NCBI GenBank assembly: GCA_011051475.1
Contig: DRLE01000044.1
Span: forward strand, 1-17,902
Direction of reading: 5' to 3'
Origin: Gammaproteobacteria bacterium
Lineage (GTDB): Bacteria > Pseudomonadota > Gammaproteobacteria > SZUA-229
Length of the DNA: 17,902 bases
Shown: one piece after another, positions 1 through 7,287 of the stretch
How the letters are laid out: every line of letters begins with the position of its first letter
Numbering within the stretch: position 1 is the first letter of the stretch
Program-made: the position numbers and the translations under genes
The notes under the pieces: model-generated
The model's database searches: none
What the model was told of the DNA's origin: nothing
Seen by the model: only the letters and a program-made list of their open reading frames with translations

Positions 1-98
1 AACGACCAACGACCAACGACCAACGACCAACGACCAACGACCAACGACCAACGACCAACGACCAACGACCAACGACCAACGACCAACGACCAATAACC
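1..98. repeat. Heptanucleotide tandem array (AACGACC)n
   Basis: Thirteen perfect head-to-tail copies of the 7-mer AACGACC fill positions 1-91, and a fourteenth degenerate copy (AATAACC) covers 92-98. The array begins at the first base of the window, so its full length is unknown. It has no spacers, so it is not a CRISPR array, and no convincing gene reads through it. It stops about 70 bases upstream of the DUF455 start codon. Comparable short tandem repeats are known in other bacteria, where copy number changes by replication slippage. Whether that matters here is inference. Confidence 0.95.
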
Positions 99-167
99 AT
101 TCCTTTACTCGCCAGATCAGGTAAAATTCACCCACCGGTCCTATCCGAAAATCACCCTTGAGTTCCG
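99..167 (+). promoter_or_regulatory. Possible promoter for the DUF455 gene
   Basis: The 69 bases between the heptamer array and the DUF455 start codon contain a TAAAAT hexamer at 122-127 that could serve as a -10 element. The best -35 candidate is TTCCTT at 100-105 with a 16-base spacer, which is poor and abuts the end of the array. No strong Shine-Dalgarno sequence precedes the ATG at 168. This is a weak call based on position and one hexamer. Confidence 0.25.
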
Positions 168-1004
168 ATGAATCTGTTTGAACAGGCTCTGCAGTGCCTG
201 CAAATCGACGACCCGCAGAAAAAGGTCGAAGCGACCCTGCGCCTTGACAGACGCTGGCAGCAGAATGCGCTGTCGATGGATAAATCAGTCAGGGTTATCC
301 GCCTGCCACGGGTCGGCCGGCCCGAGAAGCCTGAATTGGTTGATCCGCGTAATGTGCCTCGGCGCAGTTTTACCACGCTCAAAGGACGCCTGACCCTGGC
401 GCATGCCATTGCCCATATCGAGTTCAATGCCATTAACCTGGCGCTGGATGCCGTCTACCGTTTCCAGGGCATGCCGCGACAGTACTATACCGACTGGTGC
501 CGGGTAGCAGCCGAAGAGGCTGAACATTTCACCATGTTGACGGTCTATCTACAGCAGCACGGCATGGCCTATGGTGATCTGCCGGCTCACAATGGCCTGT
601 GGGAAATGGCGGTAAAAACCGACTTTGATGTACTGGTGCGCATGGCGCTGGTGCCGCGGGTGCTGGAAGCACGGGGGCTGGATGTCACCCCGGGTATGAT
701 TCGCAAGCTGGAAGCCATTGGCGATGATGCACTGGTGAAACGGCTGCAGGTGATATTTAACGAGGAAATCGGCCATGTGAAAATTGGAACACACTGGTAC
801 AAACACCTTTGCCATCAGCGTGGCCTGGAACCGGAAGCGACATTTCTCGCCCTGATCGATGAGCATATGGCCGGTGCGCGTTTCGGACCCTTTGAAACCG
901 AAGCCCGTATCGAGGCCGGTTTTACCGAGGACGAGCTGCAATCGCTGCTGGAGCATTTTCGCCGTGCCGACATGAGCAAGAATTTGAAAAACAACAACGA
1001 CTGA
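168..1004 (+). CDS. DUF455 family ferritin-like protein
   Basis: This 278-residue cytoplasmic protein matches the DUF455 family, a branch of the ferritin-like four-helix-bundle superfamily. The precise reaction of the family is not established as far as I know. Likely metal-binding residues occur in the expected repeated pattern: H83/E85 in the AHIEF segment, E117/H120 in EEAEH, E167 in the LEARG segment, and E199-E200/H203 in the EEIGH segment. That is the arrangement of a di-iron or similar di-metal site. There is no signal peptide or membrane segment. The start is the ATG at 168. The gene ends 10 bases before the next gene, so the two are probably co-transcribed. Family identity is quite secure; function is open. 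Confidence 0.85.
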   Translation: MNLFEQALQCLQIDDPQKKVEATLRLDRRWQQNALSMDKSVRVIRLPRVGRPEKPELVDPRNVPRRSFTTLKGRLTLAHAIAHIEFNAINLALDAVYRFQGMPRQYYTDWCRVAAEEAEHFTMLTVYLQQHGMAYGDLPAHNGLWEMAVKTDFDVLVRMALVPRVLEARGLDVTPGMIRKLEAIGDDALVKRLQVIFNEEIGHVKIGTHWYKHLCHQRGLEPEATFLALIDEHMAGARFGPFETEARIEAGFTEDELQSLLEHFRRADMSKNLKNNND

Positions 1005-1014
1005 TTCAGGATAT

Positions 1015-1764
1015 ATGAAATACACACCACTGTTATTACTGCTACTCCTTGCCACCGGCATGACGACTGCCGTGGCCGGCCAGAAAACCGATAATCAAAA
1101 AGAAACACAGGAGGTGTACCAGCTTAACTATATGGAACGAGAACCGGGCGTCGATGACTACGAGGTGGTCATGCTGGTCTCCGACCGTTATATCCGTATT
1201 GATAACCCCGGCGAGGACAGCGGCTACATCATTTATGACGACAAGCTGAAAACCATTTTCAGTGTCAGCCATTTCGACAGGTCGACCCTGGTGATCAGGG
1301 AGTTTCCGTTTTCCGAAGATGCCTCACCGGCTAAATCCAGTGTCGAGTATCTGGAACTGGCTGATGCGCCACCGGTGTCCGGCAACGGTATCTATAACTA
1401 CCGGGTCTATACCGGCAAGGACGATGCCGAGCAAACCTGCAGTGAAATCCAGCTGGTGGAAAATATCCTGCCGGAAGTACGAGCCATGCTGAAAAACTAC
1501 CAGCAGGTGGTTTCAGGCCAGCAGGTTAAAACCGCCGATAATACACTCAGTGATGTTCACGGCGCCTGCTTTTATATTGATCAGGTCTATAATGCCGGCA
1601 AATACTATGACAAGGGCATGCCGATTCAGGAGTGGCACAGCAACGACCGCTTTAAGCTGTTGACCTCATATAAAAAGGTAAATGTCAGCAGGGACAGCTT
1701 CAAGGTGCCGGAGAATTACCGGCAGTTTTCGGTGGACAAGGATTCCAAACTGCTTATCGAGTAG
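1015..1764 (+). CDS. Exported protein of unknown function
   Basis: The product has 249 residues. It starts with a clear Sec signal peptide: Lys at position 2, a run of leucines at about 6-12, and a probable cleavage site after TAVA at residue 21. The mature part is polar and mixed alpha/beta by eye. It has only two cysteines (C142 and C185), which could form a disulfide in the periplasm. There is no lipobox and no second membrane helix. I do not recognise the family. The ATG at 1015 is preceded by a CAGGAT ribosome-binding sequence and lies 10 bases after the DUF455 stop, which suggests one transcript. It converges on the Omp85 gene with a 20-base gap and no evident terminator between them. 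Confidence 0.8.
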   Translation: MKYTPLLLLLLLATGMTTAVAGQKTDNQKETQEVYQLNYMEREPGVDDYEVVMLVSDRYIRIDNPGEDSGYIIYDDKLKTIFSVSHFDRSTLVIREFPFSEDASPAKSSVEYLELADAPPVSGNGIYNYRVYTGKDDAEQTCSEIQLVENILPEVRAMLKNYQQVVSGQQVKTADNTLSDVHGACFYIDQVYNAGKYYDKGMPIQEWHSNDRFKLLTSYKKVNVSRDSFKVPENYRQFSVDKDSKLLIE

Positions 1765-1784
1765 CCCCACGGTCCGCTGCTTGC

Positions 1785-3077
1785 TCAGAAAGTGTTGTGG
1801 CTGCCAAGCACCACACGCAGGTCCCTGCTCTGGAAGCCATAGGCAATGTCCAGGCGAATATCAATATTGACAAAACGCCGGGCCTTCCAGCGAATGCCGG
1901 CACCCGCGCCGTACTTGATCGTGCTGAACCTGAAATCACTGAACTCGTCATGAATGTCGCCAAGGTCGAGGAAAAAGGCCTTTCTCACCAGAGGTGAGCG
2001 ATTGAATTTTGTCAGGTATTCGATGCTCGCACGGTAGAATATATTCCCCCGATAACTGTCTTTTTTGTAGCCGCGCAGGCTGGAGTTTCCGCCCAGTGAA
2101 AAGGCCGCGTTGCCCAGGCGGTTATTGTCAGCAAGGCCGGCACTGACCAGGTAGTTGATATTGGTAACATTCTCCTTGCTCAGTATCCGGTATCTTCGGT
2201 AGCTGACAGCCTGCTGGAAAAAACTGCTGGAAAAGCTTACGTCATACACCAGATGGTTGCCGCCACGCTGGAATTCATACTTGTGTGTTTCATCGGTGCC
2301 CAGCGTCACGCTGTAGATAATATTGTCGTAGTAACCGTCCGATTCGTTGGCCGGGTCAACGGCCTCGTTGTACTGTTGCTGGAAGTCCACGCCGGCGCCG
2401 AGGAAGGGGCCGAAACTGATGCCATCATCATTCAGCCATTTGCTTACGCTGAAGCCATAGTCTTTGGTGATTTCCCGCTGATCGCCGAGGTCATTGTCAT
2501 TATCGAGGCGTTGTGAACGGCCCAGCCTGATACTGAGTGCATATCGGCTTATCATAAAGCGGGGCATGGTATAGTCGAAACTGCTGCTGTACTCCTGAAC
2601 GCCGCCCCTGTAACCCTGGTCGGTGCCGGTAATCAGCATGGTATGGTTATAGCCCCAAAGGTTGTTCCATTTCAGTCGGGCACCGACTTCCAGCTGGCTG
2701 TCATCATTGAGCTTGAAGGTGGGCAGGGCGTACCAGTAGAACGGCTCGATAACGACGATGACCAGGTCTGTGCCCCTGTCCGGGCCGGTCTGTTCAAGGT
2801 AGTAACTGACCTTCTGGAAGATGCCGAGGTCCATGATGTTCTGCACGGACTTTTCGATTTTCGCGATATCGACCGGGTCGCCTTCGTGGACAATCATCTC
2901 CAGGCGCATGGTTTCTTCCTTTGTGACCTTGTTGCCGACAAAGCGGATTGCCTCGATGGTGTCTTCGGCGTGAGCATTCATGCTTGCCAGGCATAACAGG
3001 ATATAACAGGCAGTGACAGCGATACGACCTAAGGCGAATATCGACAGGCGGGTATATCTTCTGCAGTCAGGGTTCAA
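1785..3077 (-). CDS. Omp85 (BamA/TamA-type) outer-membrane protein, single POTRA
   Basis: The predicted protein has 430 residues. It begins with a signal peptide of about 37 residues ending in NAHA. One POTRA-like domain follows at roughly 40-112, including the IRFVGNKVT segment and the GIFQKV segment typical of POTRA ends. The rest is a beta barrel. The barrel carries the Omp85 hallmark RGY in GGNSSLRGY at 329-337 and ends in a C-terminal Phe, the usual outer-membrane assembly signal. BamA has five POTRA domains and about 800 residues, so this is a short Omp85 paralogue, not BamA. Its substrate is unknown. The longest frame starts with TTG at 3077; no in-frame ATG gives a complete signal peptide, so the exact start is uncertain. 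It is probably transcribed alone or after lpxH. Confidence 0.82.
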   Translation of the reverse strand: MNPDCRRYTRLSIFALGRIAVTACYILLCLASMNAHAEDTIEAIRFVGNKVTKEETMRLEMIVHEGDPVDIAKIEKSVQNIMDLGIFQKVSYYLEQTGPDRGTDLVIVVIEPFYWYALPTFKLNDDSQLEVGARLKWNNLWGYNHTMLITGTDQGYRGGVQEYSSSFDYTMPRFMISRYALSIRLGRSQRLDNDNDLGDQREITKDYGFSVSKWLNDDGISFGPFLGAGVDFQQQYNEAVDPANESDGYYDNIIYSVTLGTDETHKYEFQRGGNHLVYDVSFSSSFFQQAVSYRRYRILSKENVTNINYLVSAGLADNNRLGNAAFSLGGNSSLRGYKKDSYRGNIFYRASIEYLTKFNRSPLVRKAFFLDLGDIHDEFSDFRFSTIKYGAGAGIRWKARRFVNIDIRLDIAYGFQSRDLRVVLGSHNTF

Positions 3078-3138
3078 GATATCAGGTGTGAAACGGGCTT
3101 GTTTCCTTAAATAATAGAAAGCTATGGGTGATTTTTCA

Positions 3139-3166
3139 ATTGACCGGTTTTTAATTGCCGGTTAAT
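3139..3166 (-). terminator. Hairpin overlapping the lpxH stop codon
   Basis: Two 9-base arms, 3139-3147 and 3158-3166, can pair with one G-U and enclose a 10-base AT-rich loop. The structure overlaps the lpxH TAA. No clear U-tract follows on the minus strand, so it may be a weak terminator or a 3'-end stabilising hairpin. The remaining bases up to the Omp85 start show nothing convincing. Confidence 0.3.
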
Positions 3167-3899
3167 TTCCGGGAACAAATGTCTTCAGCGTCAGCGCTTC
3201 AGAGCTGTTAATGCGAAGGTAGCTGCCGGCTTCGAACCAGTCGCCGAGCACGACGCGGGTGGTGGCGCGTCCGTTGACTGTGCGGTGATGAATGGCCGGG
3301 CGGTGGGTGTGGCCGTGAATCAGCAGGCTGATGTCATTGTCGATAAACACCTGGTCCGTGCTCGCCTGGTTGACGTCCATAATGACCTCTTCCTTTTCAC
3401 TGCCGGCCCTGCGGCTTTGCTCGCGAAGCTGCCGGGCAATGGCCCTGCGTTCCTGTAGCGATCTGCCCAGGATGTCGCTGATCCATTGCTCGCTTCTGAC
3501 CATCGTCCGGAACTGCTGATATTCAATATCATCCGTACACAGGGTATCACCGTGCATCAGCAGGGCTTTCTGTCCGGCCAGTTCGAGCCTGAACGGGTCG
3601 TCGATCAGACGGAAATGGCAGCGCTCGGCGAGTTTGTGACCGATAAGAAAATCCCGGTTACCGTGCATCAGCAGGACTTCGGTATGGTGCACGTCGCCCA
3701 GTTCGCGCAGGCAGTCGAATACCGTCTGGTAATGCGGAGCGGGGTCATCGTCGCCCAGCCAGTACTCGAGAAAATCGCCGAGTATATAAAGCTGATCGGC
3801 GCTGGCGGCGACTTCCCCGGCAAAACGCAGGAACAGCTCGATGATTTCCGGGCGCTGCGGGCTCAGGTGCAGGTCGGCGATAAAGACTCTGTCCTGCAT
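3162..3899 (-). CDS. lpxH: UDP-2,3-diacylglucosamine diphosphatase LpxH
   Basis: LpxH hydrolyses UDP-2,3-diacylglucosamine to lipid X and UMP, the fourth step of lipid A synthesis, at the inner face of the cytoplasmic membrane. The 245-residue length is usual for the family. All calcineurin-like metallophosphoesterase motifs are visible: D9 and H11 in the FIADLHLS segment, D42 in the GDFLEYW segment, N81 in HGNRDF, H116 in HGDTLCTDD, and H196/H198 in HGHTHRP. It starts 19 bases after the ppiB stop on the same strand, an order also seen in E. coli (ppiB-lpxH), so the two are likely co-transcribed. The upstream ribosome-binding site is weak. Confidence 0.96.
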   Translation of the reverse strand: MQDRVFIADLHLSPQRPEIIELFLRFAGEVAASADQLYILGDFLEYWLGDDDPAPHYQTVFDCLRELGDVHHTEVLLMHGNRDFLIGHKLAERCHFRLIDDPFRLELAGQKALLMHGDTLCTDDIEYQQFRTMVRSEQWISDILGRSLQERRAIARQLREQSRRAGSEKEEVIMDVNQASTDQVFIDNDISLLIHGHTHRPAIHHRTVNGRATTRVVLGDWFEAGSYLRINSSEALTLKTFVPGN

Positions 3900-3918
3900 G
3901 GCTCAGCCGGGAAAACGA

Positions 3919-4416
3919 TCAGGAAGCGGTGGCTTTATTGATGACCACGTCTTCAACCGGTACGTCACCGTGGCCGCTGTTATTGCCGGTGGCTACGCCG
4001 GCAATGGCATCAACCACATCCATGCCGTCGGTAACTTCACCGAAAACACAGTAACCCCAGCCCTGAACGGTTGGTGCGGTGTGGTCGAGAAAAGCGTTGT
4101 CCTTGTGATTGATAAAGAACTGCGCAGTAGCGGAATGCGGGTCCTGGGTGCGGGCCATGGCGATAGTACCGCGTTTGTTTGAGAGGCCGTTATCGGCCTC
4201 GTTTTTCACCGGGTTCTCGGTGAATTTCTGTACCATGCCCGGCATGAAGCCGCCGCCCTGTATCATAAAGTTGGGAATAACGCGGTGGAAAAGCGTGCCG
4301 TCGTAAAAGCCGTCATTGACGTAATTGAGAAAGTTTTTGACGGTTTCCGGTGCTTTTTCGTCATTCAGTTCGATAACGATATTGCCGTGTGAAGTTTCAA
4401 GGGTTACGGTGCTCAT
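3919..4416 (-). CDS. ppiB: Cytoplasmic cyclophilin, peptidyl-prolyl cis-trans isomerase B
   Basis: This 165-residue protein catalyses cis-trans isomerisation of X-Pro bonds. It is a compact cyclophilin without a signal peptide, so it corresponds to the cytoplasmic PpiB rather than periplasmic PpiA. The signature FHRVIPNFMIQGG is present at about 43-55, including catalytic Arg45, Phe50 and Gln53. ATAQFFIN follows at about 97-104, and the GWGYCVFGEV segment, with the Trp that favours cyclosporin binding, lies near 119-128. The ATG at 4416 is preceded by an AGGT ribosome-binding sequence. The gene starts 47 bases downstream of the tRNA-Arg gene on the same strand and may share its transcript. 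Confidence 0.96.
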   Translation of the reverse strand: MSTVTLETSHGNIVIELNDEKAPETVKNFLNYVNDGFYDGTLFHRVIPNFMIQGGGFMPGMVQKFTENPVKNEADNGLSNKRGTIAMARTQDPHSATAQFFINHKDNAFLDHTAPTVQGWGYCVFGEVTDGMDVVDAIAGVATGNNSGHGDVPVEDVVINKATAS

Positions 4417-4463
4417 GGTTTTTTTACCTGTGTTTGTTCTGTGCCGGTTTCAGTGTTTGTATG

Positions 4464-4540
4464 TGGCGCCCCGAACAGGAGTCGAACCTGTGGCCTTCCC
4501 CTTAGGAGGGGGACGCTCTATCCAGCTGAGCTATCGGGGC
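4464..4540 (-). tRNA. tRNA-Arg, anticodon CCU (reads AGG)
   Basis: The minus-strand sequence folds into a full cloverleaf. A 7-bp acceptor stem (GCCCCGA with TCGGGGC) and a D-arm stem GCTC/GAGC are present. The anticodon stem TCCCC/GGGGA holds the loop CTCCTAA, which places CCT at 34-36. The T-arm is ACAGG/CCTGT with loop TTCGACT. The discriminator is G, and the 3' CCA is encoded (4464-4466). Total length is 77 nt including CCA. The anticodon reads the rare arginine codon AGG. The gene lies upstream of ppiB on the same strand, with its own promoter-like sequence. Confidence 0.97.
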
Positions 4541-4558
4541 GGGGTTTTGAATGCGCGA

Positions 4559-4587
4559 ATTATAGCAGCGACGCTGCATATTGTCCT
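4559..4587 (-). promoter_or_regulatory. Sigma70-type promoter for tRNA-Arg
   Basis: On the minus strand a perfect -10 TATAAT (4559-4564) is preceded at 17 bases by AGGACA (4582-4587), which matches four of six consensus -35 positions. Transcription would begin near 4551, about 10 bases before the tRNA 5' end. The start region TCGCGC is GC-rich, as in stable-RNA promoters under stringent control. A perfect palindrome GCAGCG-A-CGCTGC (4565-4577) sits in the spacer and could be a protein-binding site or chance. Confidence 0.6.
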
Positions 4588-4681
4588 GCCGTTGTTATAC
4601 CCTGATGTGGCACTGCTTTCCCATAAGCAGTTCAGGCACCTGGTTCAAGTCATTACCATACAGGCCTTTGATATAACATGC

Positions 4682-4809
4682 TGTAAACCGAGACGTGAAA
4701 TAGTCATCTTTTCCAGAACACGCTGTAAATACATCCCTGTACGCTCGGATGCCGCATCCCTGCGGCATACGGTTCTGGAAAAGATGACTATTCCATGTCT
4801 CTCTTTACA
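4682..4809. repeat. Long nested inverted repeat (MITE/REP-like element)
   Basis: Arms of 38 bases at 4682-4719 and 4772-4809 are inverted copies. The inner 21 bases (4699-4719 and 4772-4792) match perfectly, and the outer parts differ at about four positions. Between the arms lies a second hairpin with an 8-bp stem, ATGCCGCA/TGCGGCAT at 4749-4756 and 4761-4768, around a TCCC loop. The whole 128-base unit is a near-perfect cruciform with no credible coding content. It begins 44 bases after the K+ channel stop on the minus strand, so its transcript could act as a terminator or mRNA 3' stabiliser. The form resembles dispersed palindromic elements of gammaproteobacteria. No clear target-site duplication was seen. 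It fills most of the gene-free stretch 4541-4852. Confidence 0.85.
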
Positions 4810-4852
4810 TTTGTGGAACAGCAGTGCCTGAGAAGGCTTGAAGCATACAGTC

Positions 4853-6715
4853 CTACTGCCGGGGCTGTCGGCGGCGTTCTTCGCCACGATAGCGGCGACC
4901 GAACTTGCGCCAGATATAACTTTCCGGCTCGCTCTCATAGGTCATGACGTAGTTAAGGCTGCTCATCACCTGCATGCTCCACTGCATGGCGTTTCTCGCC
5001 TCGCGCTTGCCGCAGAACAGGATTTTGTCACCGGGTTGAAGTTCGATTTCGTCATCCGGCATCAGCGTTTTCCTGCCATTGCGTTCATGCAGCAGGGCGA
5101 CGCATTCGAGCTGGTGATTTCTCGCGGCAGGATCGGTGGCCAGGCAGCGCAGGCAGACCTTGCGTCCGAGTTGCAGTGCACGTATCAGTGCCGGGGCATT
5201 TTCCTCGTCGATAATACTGGTCCAGACATAGGGCTTGCGATCACCGATAACGGCAATCATGCGGCTGACCACGACATTGATCCACTGCTCATCCTGTTTG
5301 CTGGCTTTCAGCAGGAAGGGAATAAGCAGGGCGTTGAGCAATTGCGCGCGTATGATACGGGCGATGATTTCTCGTGGCTGCATAACCAGATCGGCTTCGC
5401 TGCGTTCGAACAGTTCGGTATTGTCGTGCATATTCTGCCTGGCAACCACGAAGATGTCGGGGTTGAGCTGACGCGCTGTCATGATAATGGAGAGATTATT
5501 GGAATCGTCATTGGTGCCGGCAATAATGCCAACGGCACCGGTAATGCCGGCCCTGCCCAGGGTGGCCGCATCGACGCCGCTGCCGGTAATGACCTTGTCG
5601 GCATGTTCAGGAAAGTCGTTCCTGAACTGTTCGCAGATGCTTTCATCCGCTTCGAGGATGGCGGTCTCTATCCCGTGTTTAAGCATTTTTCTGTAGAGCA
5701 TCTTGCCAAAGCGGCCGTAACCGCAGAGTATCCAGCTGCCATGTGCCAGCCTTAGCGGTTCTTCGTCCTGGTTAAGCTGGGAGTCCGGTGCCCCCGTCAG
5801 CCAGTTGAAAATCATGTGCATGGAAGGCGAGTGCAGCAACATGGAGAAGATCGTGGCAAAGGTATGAAACGGGTTGACCACGAAATCGGTATCGAAGGAG
5901 CGCATGTTCTCTTCGTACGACTGTATATCGCTTCGACATACCACCATGATGTGAGGGTGTAGCAGCTTGCTGCTGATGGCGACTTTCAGGTTGATTTCAT
6001 CGGACGCGGTAGCGGCAATCACACCCTTGCAGTTGTCCTTGGCGATGCCGGCCATTTTCAGGTATTTGGGTATGGATGCATCGGCAATAAGAACCGGCAC
6101 GTACTCGGGCAGATAATGAACATTGTGATCAAGCAGGCTGTCAGCATTTTTTTCAATAACAATGGCGCGGTAATGCTCGTTACTCAGGGCCCTGACAATC
6201 TCATAGCCGGTTTCGCCGAGGCCGCAGACCAGGTAAAAGCTTTCATTCAGCCGGCTTACTTCTTTCTTGAAGCGCGATTGCTTGCGCGCCTGCTGATAGA
6301 CCGGATCCTGTACCAGTGCAAGAATGCTGCCGATGGCATAGAACCAGGCGACTACGGTCATGTAGATGGTAATCAGCACCCACATGCGCTGAGCGTCTGT
6401 CAACGGGTAGGGTATCTCGCCGAAGCCGATGGTGGTGGCGGTGTAGCTGACCAGGTAGAAAGCATGAAAGAAACTCATGTGCCAGGGTCTTCCCTGGTCA
6501 TCCACGCCGGGAATCAGCACCAGGCCGAGAATGGCGATGGCATAAACGCAGATCAGTATGATCAGTGGCGTGCGCATGCGCCACAGGATCATTGCTGTCT
6601 GGGGATTAAACGGTTCTTCCGCAGCGAAAGCATCACTGTGCTGCTGTGCCTGTTCCTCCTGGTCGCCGGAGGCGGACTTTGCTGCAGGCTCAGACTGCCG
6701 GTCTTTGCGTAACAT
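4853..6715 (-). CDS. Two-TM potassium channel with tandem RCK (TrkA-N) domains
   Basis: The 620-residue protein is a ligand-gated-type K+ channel subunit of the inner membrane. A charged N-terminus (1-40) is followed by TM1 at about 50-70, a pore helix with selectivity filter TIGFGE at 95-100, and TM2 at about 111-136. Two Rossmann-type RCK domains follow, with nucleotide-binding glycine motifs GLGETG at 165-170 and GYGRFG at 332-337. A TrkA-C-like domain lies near 510-575, including a DDEIELQPGDKILF segment. RCK domains bind nucleotides or ions to gate the pore. The filter is GFG rather than the more common GYG, a variant known in some K+-selective channels. The start is ATG at 6715, 46 bases after the upstream small membrane protein gene, so the pair is probably one transcript. 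Confidence 0.9.
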   Translation of the reverse strand: MLRKDRQSEPAAKSASGDQEEQAQQHSDAFAAEEPFNPQTAMILWRMRTPLIILICVYAIAILGLVLIPGVDDQGRPWHMSFFHAFYLVSYTATTIGFGEIPYPLTDAQRMWVLITIYMTVVAWFYAIGSILALVQDPVYQQARKQSRFKKEVSRLNESFYLVCGLGETGYEIVRALSNEHYRAIVIEKNADSLLDHNVHYLPEYVPVLIADASIPKYLKMAGIAKDNCKGVIAATASDEINLKVAISSKLLHPHIMVVCRSDIQSYEENMRSFDTDFVVNPFHTFATIFSMLLHSPSMHMIFNWLTGAPDSQLNQDEEPLRLAHGSWILCGYGRFGKMLYRKMLKHGIETAILEADESICEQFRNDFPEHADKVITGSGVDAATLGRAGITGAVGIIAGTNDDSNNLSIIMTARQLNPDIFVVARQNMHDNTELFERSEADLVMQPREIIARIIRAQLLNALLIPFLLKASKQDEQWINVVVSRMIAVIGDRKPYVWTSIIDEENAPALIRALQLGRKVCLRCLATDPAARNHQLECVALLHERNGRKTLMPDDEIELQPGDKILFCGKREARNAMQWSMQVMSSLNYVMTYESEPESYIWRKFGRRYRGEERRRQPRQ

Positions 6716-6761
6716 GGCTCAGGCTATCGTTCGGGACATCGTGCAGGACAGGCCTGGCGGC

Positions 6762-7166
6762 TTATCTGCGCTGAAAAGTGGTTTCTATAATCAGCAGGAT
6801 AACCGAAACCACATTGGCCAGTAAGGCGCCGCCACTGAGAGATACGATGGTTGCCATGACGGATGGCGTCAGGCCGGTATCATTGATATGAACGGCAAAG
6901 GCCCAGACGATTGCCGCCGAGATAAGCTGTACCACGGCAACCAGGCTGGTGGCGAGCAACATGGGACCCATCTGGGTACGGTCGCCGAATTTCAGGATGG
7001 TGGCGATAAGATTGACGATGATAACGGCGAATAGCTCAAAGACGTTATGGTGCTCCGGATCGTCGAGTTCGCCGATAAAAAAACCGAAGTTAAGCGTCAG
7101 CGCCAGAATCATAAAGAAGCTGAACCAGACTCTTTCGTTACTAAACCAGACCTTCTTTTCTTCCAT
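6762..7166 (-). CDS. Small four-helix membrane protein (DUF6394-like)
   Basis: This 134-residue protein has four hydrophobic segments at about 13-33, 42-58, 68-92 and 102-128 and ends in a short basic tail. From memory it resembles the DUF6394 family, which has no assigned function; I hold this name with moderate confidence. The ATG at 7166 is chosen because a good Shine-Dalgarno sequence, AGGGGA, lies about 9 bases upstream. It precedes the K+ channel gene on the same strand with a 46-base gap. An accessory role for the channel is plausible but rests only on this linkage. Confidence 0.75.
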   Translation of the reverse strand: MEEKKVWFSNERVWFSFFMILALTLNFGFFIGELDDPEHHNVFELFAVIIVNLIATILKFGDRTQMGPMLLATSLVAVVQLISAAIVWAFAVHINDTGLTPSVMATIVSLSGGALLANVVSVILLIIETTFQRR

Positions 7167-7287
7167 TGTACCGTCCCCTTTCTTGTATTTATAAATTTAC
7201 GGGTATTCTTCTTTTACGGATTGCTATTCTATGGCTTCTATTACTCTAGTGTAGCGCATCAGGGATAGTTAACACTATGCGAATACG

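Noticed and set aside
1..98. CRISPR array at the left edge
   Set aside because: The 7-base units touch without spacers, so this is a simple tandem repeat.
4325..4831. 168-codon plus-strand frame across ppiB 5' end, tRNA and the inverted repeat
   Set aside because: It runs antisense through a tRNA gene and a palindrome, so it cannot be a conserved protein gene.
7167..7287. Terminator or promoter in the AT-rich dapE to membrane-protein gap
   Set aside because: There is only a 5-bp AT hairpin (ATAGT/ACTAT) without a T-run, and no hexamer pair with good spacing on the minus strand.
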